From Xestospongia muta (Eukaryota > Porifera > Demospongiae > Haplosclerida > Petrosiidae), in the NCBI GenBank assembly GCA_963693285.1, contig OY848918.1:11752796-11816795 (forward strand): DNA of 64,000 bases, given 5' to 3'. The notes under the pieces were generated by a model. That model worked only from the letters and a program-made list of their open reading frames with translations, was not told the origin of the DNA and made no database searches. The position numbers and the translations under genes were made by a program. Positions 1 to 16,159 of this stretch are shown piece after piece. Numbering within the stretch: the stretch's first letter is position 1; every line of letters begins with the position of its first letter.

Positions 1-682
1 AACACTAAGTCTAATGTGAATCAATTATCTTTATCCTGTTTATTAGTTACTTAGCAACTAACCCTTTCTTGTTTATTATCAGCCCCTCCCATCAATAACA
101 TGTGTTTGTGTCAAATTAAATATTTCATTTATGGGAGTGGCTCACTGCTGGCTATGCATTGTAATATATATATACAACCTATGCTCATATGCTTGAGTAC
201 TTAAAACTTTAGGTTTTAGTGTATGGTTTAGTAACTGTACAGAATATTAGTCTATACAATCTATAGGGTATTGTATTATGCTATATAACAATAATACCAC
301 TCCCACAATCATCACGATATTTTCACACTAATGCATACCATAAAGTCTGGTTATCAATGCAGATGTGGTCATTCACTTCATCCTTACAAGCTAAAGCACT
401 CTGGGAGAGGAACAATACATCTGATCAATTTTGAAGTAGCAGTAACCTAAGGAAGGACATAAATGACAACTAATATTATTTACTGTGACATCATTTGTTA
501 TAAATTTTAGCAAAATGAATCAATAGTGGCTTACGATCAAGGTAGATGTGATATAGCATAGAATTTCATTCAATAACAGAACCAATAAGGTTAATAAGCA
601 GTTAATTGACTACAAACCAAACAATAACTAATAAATAATCAGCATAGCAATGTCTACTATATAATGTTCGAAAAAGTACATA
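1..682. other. 5' flanking sequence without a recognised gene
   Basis: AT-rich sequence with stops in all frames. I see no exon with convincing splice sites and coding character. It runs up to the foldback element that starts at 683. Confidence 0.5.
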
Positions 683-941
683 TGTGACCTGATTTGCAAT
701 AAAAGAACACTTCTGGTAAAACATTTGTGATGTGATTTATTAAAAAGGATCACTGTTAAAACATCTCAAAAACAGTTTTGCATAGATACAACTGCTATAT
801 ATACACTAGTGTTCATGGTAAGTGCTAATATGTATGCAACACTGTTTTCAGGTGTTTTAAACTTAAAAGTGATCCTTTTTCATAAATCACATCACATATG
901 TATTGACTGAAGCAATTCTTCATTCCAAATCAGGTCACATA
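681..941. mobile_element. Foldback MITE with ~100-bp inverted ends and TA flanks
   Basis: The left arm begins TGTGACCTGATTTG at 683. The right arm ends with the reverse complement, CAAATCAGGTCACA, at 939. A TA dinucleotide lies directly outside both ends (681-682 and 940-941), as expected of a Tc1/mariner-type target duplication. Similarity continues inward: GATGTGATTTAT followed by AAAAGGATCAC on the left is mirrored around 868-895 on the right. Only about 60 bp in the middle is unpaired. No transposase is encoded, so it would have been moved by an enzyme encoded elsewhere. Confidence 0.75.
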
Positions 942-1291
942 TTATAACTATAATTATATAATGGTAAGGTTCTGCACTGAACATCATTAATCTGTATTCT
1001 ATAATAATCTTTTCATATAATTATTGTAATACATTTAACATACAACTCTACACAAAGTTACTCTAATCTGACACCTTCCCTTTGAGTTTGAGACAATACT
1101 GAGACACTCAACAATTCAAAAAGAAGATTTCATATTATACAAGTGTAAGGTTACATATTTCACTGTCTTCCTGTTGCCTATACAAACTACTCATATAGTG
1201 GGTGGACCTTTCAACATGTGACTTAACTAGCCTGTGTGACCTTGCTCTGCTGGACTGCTCACTTCCTTTTATTCAATCTGTTCAATCTCTT
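942..1291. other. Upstream region of the kinase-Kelch gene
   Basis: AT-rich, with no clear TATA box. The reading frame of the next gene stays open back to a GTG at 1202, but this is not an ATG. I therefore treat 1202-1291 as leader, or possibly part of an upstream exon. Confidence 0.4.
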
Positions 1292-3769
1292 ATGGCAGAA
1301 TCTGAAGAAATAGAATATAAATTTCGACAAGTGACTATTATCAAAGAAGAAAATCTTGGTAAAGGAGCATATGGTGTGGTTTATAAAGCCAAATGTGATG
1401 AATTGATCTGTGCTGCTAAATACCTCCATCCAATCTTCTTTGATCGAGGTAATGCTGGCACCAATGACATTGTACGTCGTTTCAAGAAAGAAATTCAACT
1501 TCTCAGTCACTTAAAGCACCCAAATATCGTACAATATTTGGGAACACACGAAGAAGAGGGAACAAATACAGTCATTTTACTCATGGAATTACTCGACTGT
1601 AGTCTACATTCCTATCTTGACCAGCATAGAGGAGATCCTTTGCCATTTCATCAAGAGGTAAATATTATACATGATGTCTCTCGTGCATTGGACTATCTCC
1701 ATGTAAACCATATACATCATCGTGATCTGTCATGTAAAAATATTCTAATGCTGGGAGAATTAAGAGCTAAGGTGTCCGACTTTGGAGTTTCAAAGCTTCG
1801 GGATCCCAATGGTGGATATTCTAACGATACGCCATGTCCGGGAAATATTTTATACATGCCTCCAGAAGCCTTGAAAATACCGCCAACTTTAGCAAATACA
1901 TTAGACGAGTTTTCTCTTGGAGTTGTGATGATTCAGATTTTGAATCGTAAATATCCTGAACCCACAGCACTTCATCGTGATAGTACTTCATCGGAGACCC
2001 TTACAATAATCCCAGAAATTGAACGACGCAAAAACGATCTTGATTTGTGTGATCCCAGTAATCCTTTATTACAATTGGCCATTTCCTGTATTAGCAACAA
2101 TCCTTTAGAAAGGCCCACTGCTGAAAAGATGTGCAGGCTATTGTCTGTTTTAAAAAATACTGCACCATACAAAGAGAGTGTCCAAAGTACGACAAACAGG
2201 CAAGAAAACAAAAATAAGGATGTTCCGAATGATTTTATCATGATTGAAATGGATGATCGTAACGATTACTACACTTCAAAAATGACTGCTCTGCAGAATC
2301 GACTTGACGAGCAAGACCAATTGATAGCAGACAAAGACAACCTACTTCGACTTAGGAACCAACAACTGTTGCAAAAACAAAAGATCATTGAAGATATCCA
2401 AAAAGAGATGAATACAAAGGAATCAGAAATGTTGAACAAAGAAGAACAATTACAGGCAAATGTTCAACAATTGACCAACAAAGACGTTGAAATTGTTGAC
2501 CGAGAGCAACAATTGATTGAAATGAGGGAATTACTAAGCCAAAAAGAAGTAACCATCATTAGTATGGAGCAACAGCTACACGAAAAAGATGAACAGCTAC
2601 GAAGGAAAGATGAAGCCTTGCGTGCAAGTCGTGACAATCAAGTATCCTCAGACAACCAATTCAGCACAAATTTAACTGAAATAGAACTGTTACGCCAAGA
2701 ACTTCTTACAAAGAATCAAGAGCTCGATGAATTGAGAGGTTTAATTGAGTTTAACAGACCAATAGATACAATAAGGCAACCAGTTTTGTCAAATGGGCGG
2801 GGATTTTTAAGATCAACCCCTCTTCCATGTGAACGCCCACCCCCTTCTTTGAAACCAAGTCGGCCCAAATTGTTGGAATTAAGGTGGCGTTTGGGAAAAA
2901 ATACTCCCCTTTCATTTCAACCACAAAGTGCTGTCGCAGTGTCATCTAATGCCAAAGTTTATGTAGGACATTGTAATTACAGTCGCTCTCAAGGCAAGAT
3001 ATACGAGTATGATATTCTAACTGATATGTGGACACCACTTCCAGTGGTACAAAAATGTGAGTTCTCATTAGCTGTCATAGACAATTACGTTGTTGCTGTT
3101 GGAGGTAGCTCAGCACTCAAGAAAACAGGAACCATTTTACATCTGCTTAATTCTAAGTGGATCAAAGCTTTTCCTGACGTTCCAACACCTCGATCCTTTC
3201 CAGTATGCGTATCAATTGATAATTATCTTGTTGTTACAGGTGGTGAAGTAAGCGGTGAGCCAGTTCCACATGTTGAGATACTGAATGTTCTTTCGTCAAT
3301 GTGGTTGTATGCATCTGGTTTACCATCTCCATTGAATCAATTGACAAAAATGACAGCTTCTGCAGTTGGAGACTTTGCCTACTTTCTTGGTGGGTTTCAC
3401 GAAGGTACTTTGACAAACAAGGCATATACAGTCAATGTGAAGAGTCTCTTACAAGAAATTAACAGCCGAGAGGGTCGTAAGTTATGGCTTGACTTGCCAC
3501 AGCTTCCTGTGTCAGGAGCAACTTGTATCTCTCTGCAAAACCGTATTTTAGCCGTAGGTGGTTATAATGCTAGAGCAAGATCCTGCTCTGATGTCATATA
3601 TGAATTTGACCAAATTAAAGGTTCCTGGGAAAATGTAGGTCGTTTACCTCACTCTGTCTCTCGTTGCCTTGCTGTTGTTGCATCAGTTAATCAACAGACA
3701 GTTCTTGTTGTAATAGGAGGAAATGCAGCGAATGGTGCAAGCAACAAAACCAGTCTAAGCAATATTTGA
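1292..3769 (+). CDS. Protein kinase - coiled coil - Kelch repeat fusion protein
   Basis: An 825-residue intronless reading frame, starting at the first in-frame ATG (1292); the frame is open upstream but only from a GTG. The N-terminus is a protein kinase domain (about residues 17-295). It has a glycine loop GKGAYG (23-28), the lysine in AAK (43), the catalytic HRD (143-145), DFG (163-165) and a PPE in the APE position. All catalytic residues are present, so activity is likely. The kinase looks tyrosine-kinase-like. A long Gln/Glu/Lys-rich coiled coil (about 325-500) follows, then five or six Kelch blades (about 530-815) with the usual double-glycine strands AVGG, VTGG, FLGG, AVGG and VIGG. 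The Kelch propeller probably binds a partner and the coiled coil probably dimerises the protein. Cytoplasmic, with no signal peptide or membrane segment. Its substrate cannot be read from the sequence. Lack of introns may reflect retroposition. Confidence 0.88.
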   Translation: MAESEEIEYKFRQVTIIKEENLGKGAYGVVYKAKCDELICAAKYLHPIFFDRGNAGTNDIVRRFKKEIQLLSHLKHPNIVQYLGTHEEEGTNTVILLMELLDCSLHSYLDQHRGDPLPFHQEVNIIHDVSRALDYLHVNHIHHRDLSCKNILMLGELRAKVSDFGVSKLRDPNGGYSNDTPCPGNILYMPPEALKIPPTLANTLDEFSLGVVMIQILNRKYPEPTALHRDSTSSETLTIIPEIERRKNDLDLCDPSNPLLQLAISCISNNPLERPTAEKMCRLLSVLKNTAPYKESVQSTTNRQENKNKDVPNDFIMIEMDDRNDYYTSKMTALQNRLDEQDQLIADKDNLLRLRNQQLLQKQKIIEDIQKEMNTKESEMLNKEEQLQANVQQLTNKDVEIVDREQQLIEMRELLSQKEVTIISMEQQLHEKDEQLRRKDEALRASRDNQVSSDNQFSTNLTEIELLRQELLTKNQELDELRGLIEFNRPIDTIRQPVLSNGRGFLRSTPLPCERPPPSLKPSRPKLLELRWRLGKNTPLSFQPQSAVAVSSNAKVYVGHCNYSRSQGKIYEYDILTDMWTPLPVVQKCEFSLAVIDNYVVAVGGSSALKKTGTILHLLNSKWIKAFPDVPTPRSFPVCVSIDNYLVVTGGEVSGEPVPHVEILNVLSSMWLYASGLPSPLNQLTKMTASAVGDFAYFLGGFHEGTLTNKAYTVNVKSLLQEINSREGRKLWLDLPQLPVSGATCISLQNRILAVGGYNARARSCSDVIYEFDQIKGSWENVGRLPHSVSRCLAVVASVNQQTVLVVIGGNAANGASNKTSLSNI

Positions 3770-4335
3770 ACACAGCGTGTGCTCTCTAGTAAATGTAAAT
3801 TTGTGATAATTTTGTATGTAAAATTAAATTTCATCTGATTTCATATCTAAAATAGTTATGGTGTTATTTTTAACATGGATTGTTTGATTCTATTTTGTTA
3901 TTAAATGTAGTATACTAGTACTATGGCTGGCTCGTTTTGCTTGGGGAGTTGATCACTTGTTATCTTGTCAATTAACTCATACAATGCCTTTCTTTGTAAG
4001 ATTAATAAAATAACAGATGGATGTTGAAGTTAAAACTTTATGAAGCTCAAAAGTATCTTAGATTAAGTGTGAAATTTGTTTGTTAAACTATGAATTTGCT
4101 ACATGCTATCTAATCATGAATGCATATTAACTTGTGTATAATACTACTAGCTACATCCTGTAAACAGCAAAGGGAAAAAAGGATATTAATGACTCATCTA
4201 ATTGACAGGTGTGCATCCAGCCTAATAAACTAAGCTTCCAGGTAACTGGCTACTGTGTTAAGAACAAAACAAAGTATGTGTCATACTTTACAGAGTTGTT
4301 TAATAAAACAATCTTTGCTATCATTACTAACTAAA
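3770..4335. other. 3' flank of the kinase-Kelch gene
   Basis: AT-rich sequence with an AATAAA-type polyadenylation signal near 4003 that could end the kinase-Kelch transcript. No further exon is recognised before the small membrane-tail gene. Confidence 0.4.
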
Positions 4336-4668
4336 ATGTCATTTATACTTTGGACAAGACCAAACTTTGCTAATGCTGAGGATAACAGTGAGTTAGTAAA
4401 TAGTTTAATAAGACAATGTATTTGTATTTATTTATAAAAGACATACAATATCATAACTAACTATAACATTTATTTCATAGACTGTTTTCAACCTGGAATA
4501 TTAACTGTTGCTGTTTGTGTGACATTCATTGGTACTTGCCTATTGGCCATATTTGTTTGTTGTGTTCTATGGGTCATTTGCATGAAGAAAAACTTTCATC
4601 AAATGCCTTATGTCACTCTGAAGGACAAGTACAAATATTTTTCCAAGAAAGAAAGTGTACTGATATAA
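4336..4668 (+). CDS. Small single-pass membrane protein or orphan membrane-tail exons
   Basis: Two exons, 4336-4387 and 4481-4668, joined across a 93-bp intron with a GTGAGT donor and a TTTCATAG acceptor. The frame continues through the junction and gives 79 residues. The second exon encodes an extracellular stub, one hydrophobic membrane helix (around TVAVCVTFIGTCLLAIF) and a basic, Tyr-rich cytoplasmic tail ending at a TAA. The helix resembles that of the type I membrane protein on the opposite strand just downstream. This may be the surviving C-terminal end of an inverted paralogue rather than a complete gene. The start codon is my choice of first ATG; extra 5' exons cannot be excluded. 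Confidence 0.45.
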
Positions 4669-5056
4669 AAGACAGGAGCAATACTTGACCACATTATGTG
4701 GTGTTGCCTCTATTATAATTCATTTTTAATAATATAATTAATGTATTGTAGTTTTCATAAATTGTGTGTCATGAAGTCTAGTATAAATACTGGAAATATA
4801 GTAATTAATGTAAACGAATTTTGGGTTAGTATTTTGAGCTCGGGTTGGTCTTCTCCTTTCGTGAAGTTCTGACTCTGTCTTTTCTATTATTGTTGTGTAT
4901 ACTCAGTAGGAGATTGATCATGAAATACTTGGCTAATCCACGTCCACATTAGTAAAGTTAATTTTATTAATGACTATAAATTTAATTATATTTCTGAACT
5001 AAACTACTATCATGTAGACTGCAAAATAATTATGCATTGAAATGAGTCGTTAATTT
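4669..5056. other. Convergent intergenic region
   Basis: Lies between two genes that end towards each other. AT-rich, no coding signal. It must contain the polyadenylation sites of both neighbours. Confidence 0.4.
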
Positions 5057-7027
5057 TTAAAGTTTGGAAGTAGTTGAACCAACTAGCTTTGGATCTCCAC
5101 TCTTCCCACTACTATTATTCACCATCCTCACCAAGCTTGTGGTGTTCACTTTTCTCTTCAGTGGATAGACAAACACTTTCTCTTTTCTATGTGTTAGCTT
5201 GTAGATGCAAAGAATTAGCAGCAACAAGAGAAGGAACAACAGAATTGTACCAACAAATGTTACCACAGCAGTAATAACAATTTTCTCTGCTGTAGTGAGC
5301 CCTAACAGAAAAGAGTTAGTCACGTAATGTCAAAGGTAATCATTTATTCCATCAATATATTGTGTGTTCCGATGTCAATTTCAAATGGCCTCAACTATCA
5401 ATATAATTCAGGCTTACCATCATCATCATCATCGTCGTCATTACTAGTACTGTTTGTAGCAGATGGAGTGCTGTTTGTAACACCAATGAAAGTATTATTA
5501 GCTGTCCCTATTAAAGGAAGCATATAATATTAGCATTATACCCATTATAGCCATGGCTGACTATGAAAGGTATATAATATAGGTAATGTATTATACCACA
5601 CAATATAATTGTTGATATATTACCATTTATAAAAAAATATCCAGATATTGAGCAGTCAAGAGGGGTCCATTTGCCATCTTTAACATTGTATGGTGTCACT
5701 ATATAGTAAATAGATTCACCACAAGGTAGCGATTGGGAAACGTGTGCAATATAGAGATTACTGACAGTGGTAGCAAATTTATGTATGATGTACGATTGAT
5801 TAGAACTTGTAAAAGTATAAGTTATTTCTACAGCATTAGAGACTATGCTAGACAGTTCACAATACCAAGTGACAATACAGCCATTTTGACCTTTGGGAAA
5901 ACTTCCAACTTTCACAAGTTTCAGATGTGAAACATCTGGGTAAAAAGAAGTATAGCTAATATAATACAATGATATCAACAATTATAAGGTTTATGAAGAT
6001 CATTAATTATGCATTAACTTACAGATTTGTGCTTGTCTCCAAGTAATAGCTTCATAGTTTGTTCCACCATCTTCATCATTCGTGGTTATATATAATTGTG
6101 TTCCAACACTGACATTATATAATTTACAGTGTTGAATATTTACAGTGGAAATGTCCAGGCTTATGGTGATAACGTTATCATCATGATCCAAAGTGTTATA
6201 ATCTATATTAAACACTGCTATTGGTGTAGAGGAATCGATATCATTGACTATTACTTGAAAGCCAACAAGTGTGTCAGTACGATATAAAAACTCTGGTGGC
6301 TATTAATAGTATATGGAACAATTCATATATGTATGTATTAGTTAGGTGACTTACAGTGAATGCTATTTGTAAATGAAATTCTGAAAGATACCAGATCACG
6401 TTGTTTACTTTACCACCTATTATAATAGACAAACAAACTAGGAGATTGTAAGTTATTTTACTAACTTGAACATTTGTCTGTGCAAGCACATTCACTATAG
6501 TAAGCGAATGCATAGGAATTATCGTTCAGTCCTGAGCCTAAAAATTTTACATAGGGACTGGTAGCGGTTTCCTCACAATAAGCGTAAATAGTAGTCAATA
6601 TTCCATCAGAGGTGTTGAATTTAATATGCAGGATATCGGTAAGAAAATCTGAAACAAGTGTGGTACTGATAGATTCTATGAAAAGCGGAGCTATCATTTC
6701 ATAGAATTGGTAAATATCATGTACTACTTCTTTACATACTATTGTATTTTTGCATTGTTCAACAACAGTATTGCCACACATATCGATATAAAAATAGGCA
6801 TGAGAATCAACTGTATTCACTCTCTCTACAGCATTTTTATCGCTTTCGAAATCAATCAAGGCAGAAAGTCCATTTCCATAATAGTTAAAGACTACACATC
6901 GACATTGACTGAATTCTTCGTCTCTTAGTGGATAACATTGATGCTGATTAATAGGAATTGCACTTACTGTCGATACAATCAAACCAAGACCAACTAATGT
7001 TAACACTATTTTTGCTAGTAGGCTCAT
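5057..7027 (-). CDS. Type I membrane protein with FN3-like ectodomain, six exons
   Basis: Read on the minus strand, exons 7027-6466, 6416-6355, 6299-6023, 5935-5624, 5507-5418 and 5301-5057 all join in frame with GT-AG borders. They give 515 residues. The start ATG is followed by a classic signal peptide (basic residue, then LTLVGLGLIVSTVSA). A Cys-rich domain of about 165 residues follows. Two beta-rich modules come next, the second looking like a fibronectin type III fold (exon 4). Then there is a Thr/Ser/Asn-rich stalk ending in five aspartates (exon 5), a Leu-rich membrane helix, and a basic cytoplasmic tail of about 55 residues with several Ser/Thr and one YP motif (exon 6). I do not recognise the family. 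The architecture suggests a cell-surface receptor or adhesion protein. There is no kinase or other enzyme domain. Confidence 0.8.
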
Positions 7028-7087
7028 TCTTTAGACTATAGCAAGTGAAAACAATGAAATTGTGTTCTTAATTTTAACAAGTATCAT

Positions 7088-7513
7088 ATGGATAAGCTAC
7101 ACCCACTTGAAGTCTTACATTTATCATATCTATCTAGAAATGATGACTTCCAATTGGCTTTTGTTCTAAGGAAGCAGGTGTATTTTATTAAATAAATTAG
7201 TCTACTCCCATCCTTGTTCCAAAGACACTTTTGTCTGGAAAATTGGTATCTATTAAACAGATCAGTTGATTTAACCAATCTATGGTTATTAGCACATTGC
7301 ACAATGAGACAACGAAGTTTAGATACTGTTGTCATTACTAATATACTTGACGGTGCCATAGTTAAATTTGTTTTAACATCTCACAAAAGAATGTTCATTG
7401 ATGCTGGGTATGTATAAAAGAGCTATAACCTTAATTATGGACTTTATACAGGCCCTTTTTGAGAAGTCATTTGTTAAAGGAATTAACTGTACACCAATTC
7501 CATACCAATTAGT
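7088..7513 (+). CDS. Short coding-like stretch, unidentified
   Basis: An ATG at 7088 opens 30 codons up to a CAG|GTGTAT splice-donor-like site at 7177. A second open frame from about 7202 runs to GATGCTGG at 7408, joins in frame across a GTATGT...TATACAG intron to GCCCTTTTTGAG, and ends in a TAG near 7513. The later pair makes a coherent 50-60 residue C-terminus. The first and second parts do not share a phase with any acceptor I can find. No family is recognised. It starts only 61 bp from the start of the divergent membrane-protein gene, so the two could share a promoter. It may be a small gene, a remnant, or chance. Confidence 0.25.
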
Positions 7514-7767
7514 AGTCATTATTATAATAATAATTATTAATACTTTTCAATATATTTTGCAGGCATGCTTGTGATCTAAGTAACTACAAGTTGGTTTAAC
7601 AGCAATGTAAGTGACATTATACTCAAGAAAGAGACAAATTTTTATTATAATACAATATTATTTTTACAACTGCTACAATAAATAATACATAATTATGTGG
7701 AAAAAAATACAACTTTTTGCATGACATTTCAACTACACTAATTCTTAGGTACAGGGATTTTTTAAGA
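7514..7767. other. 3' region of the SAXO gene
   Basis: AT-rich; includes AATAAATAATA near 7678 on the plus strand and T-rich runs. Nothing coding is seen. Confidence 0.4.
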
Positions 7768-9302
7768 TTATTCACTCAAATCATTTGTATCTGGCTGTGG
7801 AGGTGTCGCCGCTGGTACTGGTATGTAGAATTTGTGTCCAGTTCTGGAGTCCTGGTGTGAAAACTGATAGCCAGGAATAGTGGGATGGCGTGTAATACAA
7901 TCAGGCCTAAAGCCACCTCGTGAAAAAGATTCTTTGTAAGTGCTTTGGCCATCAAATGTATCCTTTTTCGAGTAGGCTTTCAATTGAGGTTTTGCTGTTG
8001 AAGCAGGTGGGGCATACTCGCCTCGATAAACTTCGCTTGTTGTGGACATTGCTTCAAATCTTTCAATTGGAGGTTCATAAGGACGTTCCTGTCGAATGGG
8101 AAGTTGACGATTGGTGACATCCCAAGGTTGGAAGTCTAAACGATGTACTGTGTTTTTTTCTAGTGGCGTTGTGTGTTTGACTGGGTCCATTTTAGGCTTA
8201 TAGCTAACTGTTGGTTCAGGGACACCATAGTCAACAAAATCATTGCTGAAAAGACTTCTAGCATCAAATTTCTCTTTAGGTGGCTCGTAAACTGTAGGAG
8301 GACGAGAATAACGAGGAGGGATTTCCCACTTACGATAACTCTGACGACTAATGGTTAGCGAATCAAGTGAAGCATGAGATGTTTTAGTTGTGATGGGTGG
8401 CTTGAGACTAGATGCTGGTTTGACACCTCTGTGTCCAGGAAAGTCAGTTGTGAAGGTACTGACTCCATTAAATGGTTCATCTGGAGGTTGGTGAAGTTGC
8501 TTGGGGGCCTGAAACCGTTCAGGAATGGGAAAGGAACGATAGTCATCTTTGTGGCATGTATTGTTTTGGAATGGCTCCCGTGATAACTTTGGAGTTTGGG
8601 ATGGTTTTACACTTTTGGTTGGTTCAACTAATGATGCTCCAATATAGTCAGACTGCATTGTGCTGATCCCTGCAAATGGTTCTGTAGGTGGCTCATAAAC
8701 ACGTCGTTCACCATGAAACTCACGTGGAGGTAACTCATATGCAATGAAGTCCCCGGCTTGTGTAGACTGGCCTAGAAATGGTTCATTTGTCGTTCGTACT
8801 TGACTCAAAGGTGGTAAAGCAGGTTTAACTGGCTCTGGTGTCTTACTACGAAATTCTTTTTTATACTCACTTTCTTTGTTCATGGTACCTTCTGGTCTTT
8901 TGTAAATTGGAGGTGGGCGGGGTACTGGTAGAGACACCGAGTGCCTAACATAGTCAAGACGATTGGTTGTGTCGCACGTCATGGGTGCATCATGTGTAAG
9001 TGCTCTTTGTGGTGGTTTGAGAATTCCACGAGGTCTGGCATTATGTGGAAGGAATATGGTCTTGTACTCTGTTGCACCAATGTTTGAGGTAAACTCTGTT
9101 CTTGTAATGATATCTGTTTTGGGTTTTGTTGGGTGAGGACAATGATGTCGTCTAAAATAATAGAATAAATTACTACCCATTATTTATTAAGTATCCATCT
9201 ATCCATTCACACATCTATTTATCCATTCATCATTAATGTGTTCATTGTTACTTACCCACAGGAGCAGAGCTGACAGATACATTTATAGTTTATTTTTGAC
9301 AT
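7768..9302 (-). CDS. SAXO: SAXO (FAM154) stabiliser of axonemal microtubules
   Basis: Two exons, 9302-9256 and 9151-7768, joined by GTAAGT and TTTTAG in the middle of a Gly codon, give 476 residues. The N-terminus across the junction reads CICQLCSCGRHHCPH. This is the diagnostic Cys-rich start of SAXO proteins and fixes the start ATG at 9302. The rest is Pro-rich and made of repeated Mn-type modules of about 30 residues with recurring EPF..ST and Y.PP..F cores. In the known family these repeats bind and stabilise ciliary, flagellar and basal-body microtubules. The sponge protein should act in choanocyte, larval or sperm cilia. It is close to the length of human SAXO1 (474 residues from memory). 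The second exon is long and uninterrupted. The gene is divergent from the SLC35F gene with about 280 bp between the starts. Confidence 0.9.
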
Positions 9303-9581
9303 GATCTTTACTAGTATAATTCTGCCCCACACAGAAGTGGGAAGACTAGAAAGAGAGAGAGATTAGTCAACTGTCACCAGACAGTAAAGTTTACCAAAGA
9401 AGCCGTTACCATGACTACCAAGTAGGTGGGGACCATGTGGGCGTGTGCCTTAATAAAAGAAGGCGGAGTTTGAATCATCTTGTATTCGTACACGCTGGTA
9501 ATGAGTAAGTACTTTACAGATCACAGTTAACAGCAGGTAATAACTGCCACGATATTAGGTTACCTTCCAAAGAGTGTAAAG
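9303..9581. promoter_or_regulatory. Shared divergent promoter region, SAXO and SLC35F
   Basis: The only spacer between two start codons on opposite strands, so both promoters should lie here. It contains a short GA run near 9351-9362 and the sequence TTAATAAAAGAAGG near 9450, but no convincing TATA box for either direction. Confidence 0.4.
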
Positions 9582-12889
<3,308 letters not shown>

Positions 12890-13119
12890 TCAAATATACT
12901 CATTTATTATTTTATGTAATTTGCTGTAAAATATCATAACTGGTTTATGTTACTTTTTTGTTTGTTTGTTGTGTGTATCAAATCAATAAAATAATGACTC
13001 CACCTTCAGCTAATCTGTAAATCTGATCCCATCCCTAATGTAACTCATGAAATCAAACCTACATGGAACTTGTGGAGCCCACACAAACCTCACAGAAACT
13101 ATATATATCTATAAACTAT
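12890..13119. other. 3' flank of SLC35F
   Basis: Contains AATAAAATAA near 12985, a likely polyadenylation signal. Further on is GAAC/CATGGA-rich sequence that grades into the 74-bp tandem repeat. Confidence 0.4.
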
Positions 13120-13316
13120 CATATGGAACTAATGGTTCATAAACCTCATAGAACCTATAGGAACTGTATACATGGAACCCTCATAAACTATATCATATGG
13201 AACTAATGGTTCATAAACCTCATAGAACCTATAGGAACTGTATACATGGAACCCTCATAAACTATATCATATGGAACTAATGGTTCATAAACCTCCTAGA
13301 ACCTATGGGTAGACCA
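13105..13316. repeat. 74-bp tandem repeat, about 2.7 copies
   Basis: Copies begin with CATATGGAACTAATGG at 13120, 13194 and 13268, spaced exactly 74 bp and almost identical; the third is cut short. Each unit contains several GAAC-type and CCTCAT words. Flanks at 13040-13100 and 13390-13450 carry diverged inverted versions (CCTCACAG / GGTTCTGTGGG), so the block may be the core of a larger foldback element. Confidence 0.8.
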
Positions 13317-13677
13317 GTTCCATTATAAGTTCCCTGATTCCATTAGACATATCAACATGACATGAATTCTGTATTGCCATGAGATTTGGGTTCCTTGAGG
13401 TTTATATGGCTTCGTGTAGGTTCTGTGGGTCCCATGTATCTGTGGGATTTTTATGTGGATTTCATTATACAGTTCCTACTCAAACCTTGCAAATTGACTT
13501 AAAAGGTAAAAAAGACCAAAGCCTGAAGCATTGATTGAAACTCCAAAGCTTAAATTTGAACCAGTTTAGACTTTAGTTAATGTCCAGAGCTAACATATGG
13601 TAAGTGGATCAAAGTTAACAATGTTTGAATTAATAGAGACACACTAATAATACAAAATGAGAGATGTGGTTTAGTTT
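13317..13677. other. Intergenic sequence before NAA50
   Basis: Diverged inverted relatives of the neighbouring tandem repeat, then AT-rich sequence. No gene seen; it holds the 3' end of the NAA50 transcript. Confidence 0.4.
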
Positions 13678-15747
<2,070 letters not shown>

Positions 15748-16159
15748 CTTTTCCAATAGAAATTACCACTCCCAGCACATGGTATGACACACCCCCCTAG
15801 AGCAACCACCAATATTATTACATGTAGTTATTAATAATATTTTGTAGTGATAAAATTAAAAGTAAATGTAGGATGATACAAATAACTATTAGAAAAATTC
15901 AAATAAATTAGCTGAGATGGCAGCTGCACCATCCCTCTGATCCATAATAGTACATAGATAATGCCATCAACACCATGGACTAAAACAAAAGTATCCAGGA
16001 TTAGACAAATACATGTCTATATCTACTATAATGTACTATCAGCCCAAACTGAAGAACTGTCAGCTGGAAACGTCATCTATATAAGAATGAGGAAATATAA
16101 AAAAAAACAGTTACAAATTTTATAATAAAAATTACACCAAGATTATTACATCTTCTCCA
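15748..16159. promoter_or_regulatory. Upstream region of NAA50
   Basis: Holds the NAA50 promoter on the minus strand, starting immediately after the 17-bp first exon. No TATA box is evident. The plus-strand sequence has no coding signal. Confidence 0.35.

Noticed and set aside
1202..1291. Extension of the kinase protein to the upstream GTG
   Set aside because: GTG is not a normal animal start. The first ATG at 1292 leaves the kinase domain complete.
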